From assembly GCA_900539605.1 (NCBI GenBank), contig UQCS01000022.1, positions 1 to 25,660 of the forward strand: DNA of 25,660 nt. Reading direction: 5' to 3'. The DNA is from an uncultured Azospirillum sp. GTDB lineage: Bacteria > Pseudomonadota > Alphaproteobacteria > RF32 > CAG-239. The position numbers and the translations under genes are program-made. How positions within the stretch are numbered: the stretch's first letter is position 1; each line of letters begins with the position of its first letter. Below, piece by piece: positions 23,758-25,660 of this stretch. The notes below the pieces were generated by a model, which ran no database searches, was not told the origin of the DNA, and worked only from the letters and a program-made list of their open reading frames with translations.

Positions 23758-25194
23758 ATGAGCGATAAACAGGAACAACCGGGATACGTTTTTCAGGTAA
23801 TGGGAGCCGTCGTTGACGTCAAGTTTGACGATCCCGACAATCTGCCGAACATCTATACCGCCTTGGAATGCGACAATCAGGGCAAAAGACTGGTGCTGGA
23901 AGTGGAACAACAGCTGGGCGAAGGTGTGGTTCGGACCATTGCGATGGATTCGACCGACGGACTGACCCGCGGGCTGAAGGTTGTCAATACCCATAAGCCG
24001 ATAGAAGTTCCGGTCGGTCCGGAACTGCTGGGGCGGATTATCAATGTGGTGGGCGAACCGATGGACGGTCGCGGCAAAATTGATGCTAAAGAATATTTTT
24101 CGATTCATCGTCCGGCGCCTTCATTTACCGAACAGTCTACCGAAACCGAAATCTTGACGACCGGTATTAAGGTGATCGATTTGCTGGAACCCTATGCCAA
24201 AGGCGGCAAAATCGGTCTGTTCGGCGGCGCCGGAGTAGGCAAAACGGTTTTGATTATGGAATTGATTAACAACATAGCCAAAGGACACGGCGGTTATTCG
24301 GTCTTTGCCGGCGTGGGAGAACGAACCCGCGAAGGTAATGACTTGTATAATGAAATGATGGAGTCGGGCGTCATTGACGTTAATGGAACCAACTCCAAAA
24401 CAGTGCTGGTGTACGGCCAGATGAATGAGCCGCCGGGAGCACGTGCCCGGGTTGCTCTGAGCGGTTTGACAGAAGCCGAATATTTTCGCGATGTGGAACA
24501 TCAGGACGTGTTGTTCTTTGTTGACAACATTTTCCGTTTTACGCAGGCCGGGTCTGAGATTTCGGCGTTGCTGGGACGTATTCCGTCGGCAGTGGGCTAT
24601 CAACCGACTCTGGGTACTGACATGGGAGCGATGCAGGAACGGATTACGTCAACCAAAAACGGTTCGATTACATCGGTTCAAGCTGTTTATGTTCCTGCCG
24701 ATGACCTGACTGATCCGGCGCCGGCAACCACCTTTGCCCATTTGGATGCCACCACGGTGCTCAGCCGCAGTATTTCCGAGTTGGGGATTTATCCGGCGGT
24801 AGATCCGCTCGATTCAACCAGTCGCGTTTTGTCGCCCTCGGTGGTTGGTGACGAACATTACCGGGTAGCGCGCGGCGTGCAGGAGATTTTGCAAAAATAT
24901 AAATCGTTGCAGGATATTATTGCTATTTTGGGTATGGACGAATTGTCGGATGAAGACCGGTTGACGGTTTCGCGGGCCAGAAAGGTACAGCGTTTTCTGT
25001 CTCAGCCGTTTTTTGTTGCGGAAGTGTTTACCGGTACCAAAGGCGAATTTGTTAAACTCGAGGATACGATCCGCGGGTTTAGGGAAATTTTGGAGGGAAA
25101 ATACGACGATGTTCCGGAACAAGCCTTTTATATGGTTGGTACGATTGAACAAGCACTTGAAAAAGCTGAAAAAATAAAACGGAACGAAGCGTAA
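23758..25194 (+). CDS. atpD: ATP synthase F1 subunit beta (catalytic)
   Basis: A 478-residue catalytic subunit that makes ATP from ADP and phosphate. The P-loop is GGAGVGKT at 156-163, catalytic Glu188 lies in GVGERTREGNDLY, and the C-terminal lever reads DELSDED where the classic form is DELSEED. Length and order are normal. The frame is open back to 23716 in the end of atpG, but AAGGAG and GGAG at 23741-23751 precede the ATG at 23758, which begins the family N-terminus. It lies 25 bases after atpG. Confidence 0.97.
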   Translation: MSDKQEQPGYVFQVMGAVVDVKFDDPDNLPNIYTALECDNQGKRLVLEVEQQLGEGVVRTIAMDSTDGLTRGLKVVNTHKPIEVPVGPELLGRIINVVGEPMDGRGKIDAKEYFSIHRPAPSFTEQSTETEILTTGIKVIDLLEPYAKGGKIGLFGGAGVGKTVLIMELINNIAKGHGGYSVFAGVGERTREGNDLYNEMMESGVIDVNGTNSKTVLVYGQMNEPPGARARVALSGLTEAEYFRDVEHQDVLFFVDNIFRFTQAGSEISALLGRIPSAVGYQPTLGTDMGAMQERITSTKNGSITSVQAVYVPADDLTDPAPATTFAHLDATTVLSRSISELGIYPAVDPLDSTSRVLSPSVVGDEHYRVARGVQEILQKYKSLQDIIAILGMDELSDEDRLTVSRARKVQRFLSQPFFVAEVFTGTKGEFVKLEDTIRGFREILEGKYDDVPEQAFYMVGTIEQALEKAEKIKRNEA

Positions 25195-25207
25195 CAGAGG
25201 CTGATAA

Positions 25208-25588
25208 ATGGCAGAAAAAGTAAAATTGATATTAGCCAGACCGGAGCGTGTTGCAAAAGAAGGCTATTATGCAGGTGTTATTATTCCGGCTTTTGCTAAT
25301 TATCTGACCGTGATACCGGGGCGGGCACCGAGCATGATATGGCTGCAACCGGGAATGGTGCAATTGCTGAATGACAATATGGAAGTTGTTGAGAAATATT
25401 TTATCAGCAACGGGGTGGCCGAAGTTGTCGGAGATGTTTGCACTATATCTGCCGAAAAAGTAATTGCCAAAGCGGATATCAGTTTGGCCGAAGCCTGTGA
25501 AAGGTTGGAGGCGGCCACGGAAGAAGCGGATAAAGCCTTTTATCAGGTTATTTATGATGAGTTGACGGGGTTTCCGAATAAAAATTAA
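25208..25588 (+). CDS. atpC: ATP synthase F1 subunit epsilon
   Basis: A 126-residue rotor-foot subunit that can inhibit ATP hydrolysis. The N-terminal beta-sandwich (1-85) shows VKLILARPERVA, then YLTVIPGRAPSMIWLQPGMV where the family has a GVLPGHAP...L.PG pattern, and YFISNGVAEV. A short helical C-terminus follows (90-120). The substitution of Tyr-Leu for the usual Gly-hydrophobic turn is a mild divergence. AGAGG lies seven bases before the ATG. It ends the operon before a strong terminator. Confidence 0.93.
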   Translation: MAEKVKLILARPERVAKEGYYAGVIIPAFANYLTVIPGRAPSMIWLQPGMVQLLNDNMEVVEKYFISNGVAEVVGDVCTISAEKVIAKADISLAEACERLEAATEEADKAFYQVIYDELTGFPNKN

Positions 25589-25616
25589 GATAACGCACTT
25601 ATCTGAAATAATAAAC

Positions 25617-25643
25617 ACACCCCCGATTTTCGGGGGTGTTTTT
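25617..25643 (+). terminator. Intrinsic terminator of the F1 operon
   Basis: ACACCCCCGA (25617-25626) pairs with TCGGGGGTGT (25630-25639) around a TTT loop, followed by T through 25643. It lies 28 bases after the atpC stop. Confidence 0.9.
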
Positions 25644-25660
25644 GTTCTGCCTGACCGGCA

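Noticed and set aside
1..25660. CRISPR array, tRNA or rRNA genes, insertion sequences, prophage genes
   Set aside because: Gaps were read on both strands; no repeat-spacer pattern, cloverleaf, transposase or phage gene was found. The only recombinase has the features of XerC.

Overview
The window reads as a stretch of ordinary chromosome from a moderate-GC alphaproteobacterium, probably an uncultured and fairly reduced lineage. This rests on gene order and protein character, not on a database search. The F1 ATP synthase genes run atpH-atpA-atpG-atpD-atpC with no F0 genes beside them, and priA lies directly upstream; both are typical of alphaproteobacteria. A SPOR-domain protein followed by nagZ, and a molybdopterin-binding/MocA-type nucleotidyltransferase fusion, fit the same group. 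I see no rRNA, tRNA, CRISPR array, insertion sequence or prophage gene. The longest gene-free gap is about 200 bases, so no stretch over 300 bases lacks a gene.

Layout. 1-4.8 kb (+): an AT-hook-containing protein of unknown function; a lipoprotein with an internally duplicated domain; a two-gene unit of histidine phosphatase and hexapeptide acyltransferase; and a solitary M16 peptidase homologue whose zinc site is destroyed. 4.95-7.4 kb: an exported DUF4139 protein (+) converges on a LysR-type regulator (-) across a shared bidirectional terminator. 7.5-11.45 kb (-): a tightly packed operon xthA, rnr, S41 protease. 11.57-14.17 kb (+): a cell-envelope operon of SPOR protein, site-2 protease and nagZ. 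14.2-15.9 kb (-): the molybdenum cofactor nucleotidyltransferase fusion. 16.0-18.2 kb: three small proteins, two of them lipoproteins, around xerC (-). 18.36-25.64 kb (+): priA and then the F1 operon, closed by a strong terminator.

How the genes fit together. The right end makes the catalytic F1 head of ATP synthase. xthA, rnr, xerC and priA serve DNA repair, RNA decay, chromosome dimer resolution and replication restart. The SPOR/S2P/nagZ block handles septal peptidoglycan, membrane proteolysis and wall recycling.

No new defence or mobile system is evident. The points worth a second look are a catalytically dead but apparently highly expressed M16 homologue, a small beta-rich module that recurs in three uncharacterised proteins, a class of monocistronic genes with good sigma70-type promoters but no Shine-Dalgarno sequence, and an exact 14-bp direct repeat spaced 60 bp apart upstream of atpH. 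Eight probable intrinsic terminators and several promoters are listed. All positions were read by eye.
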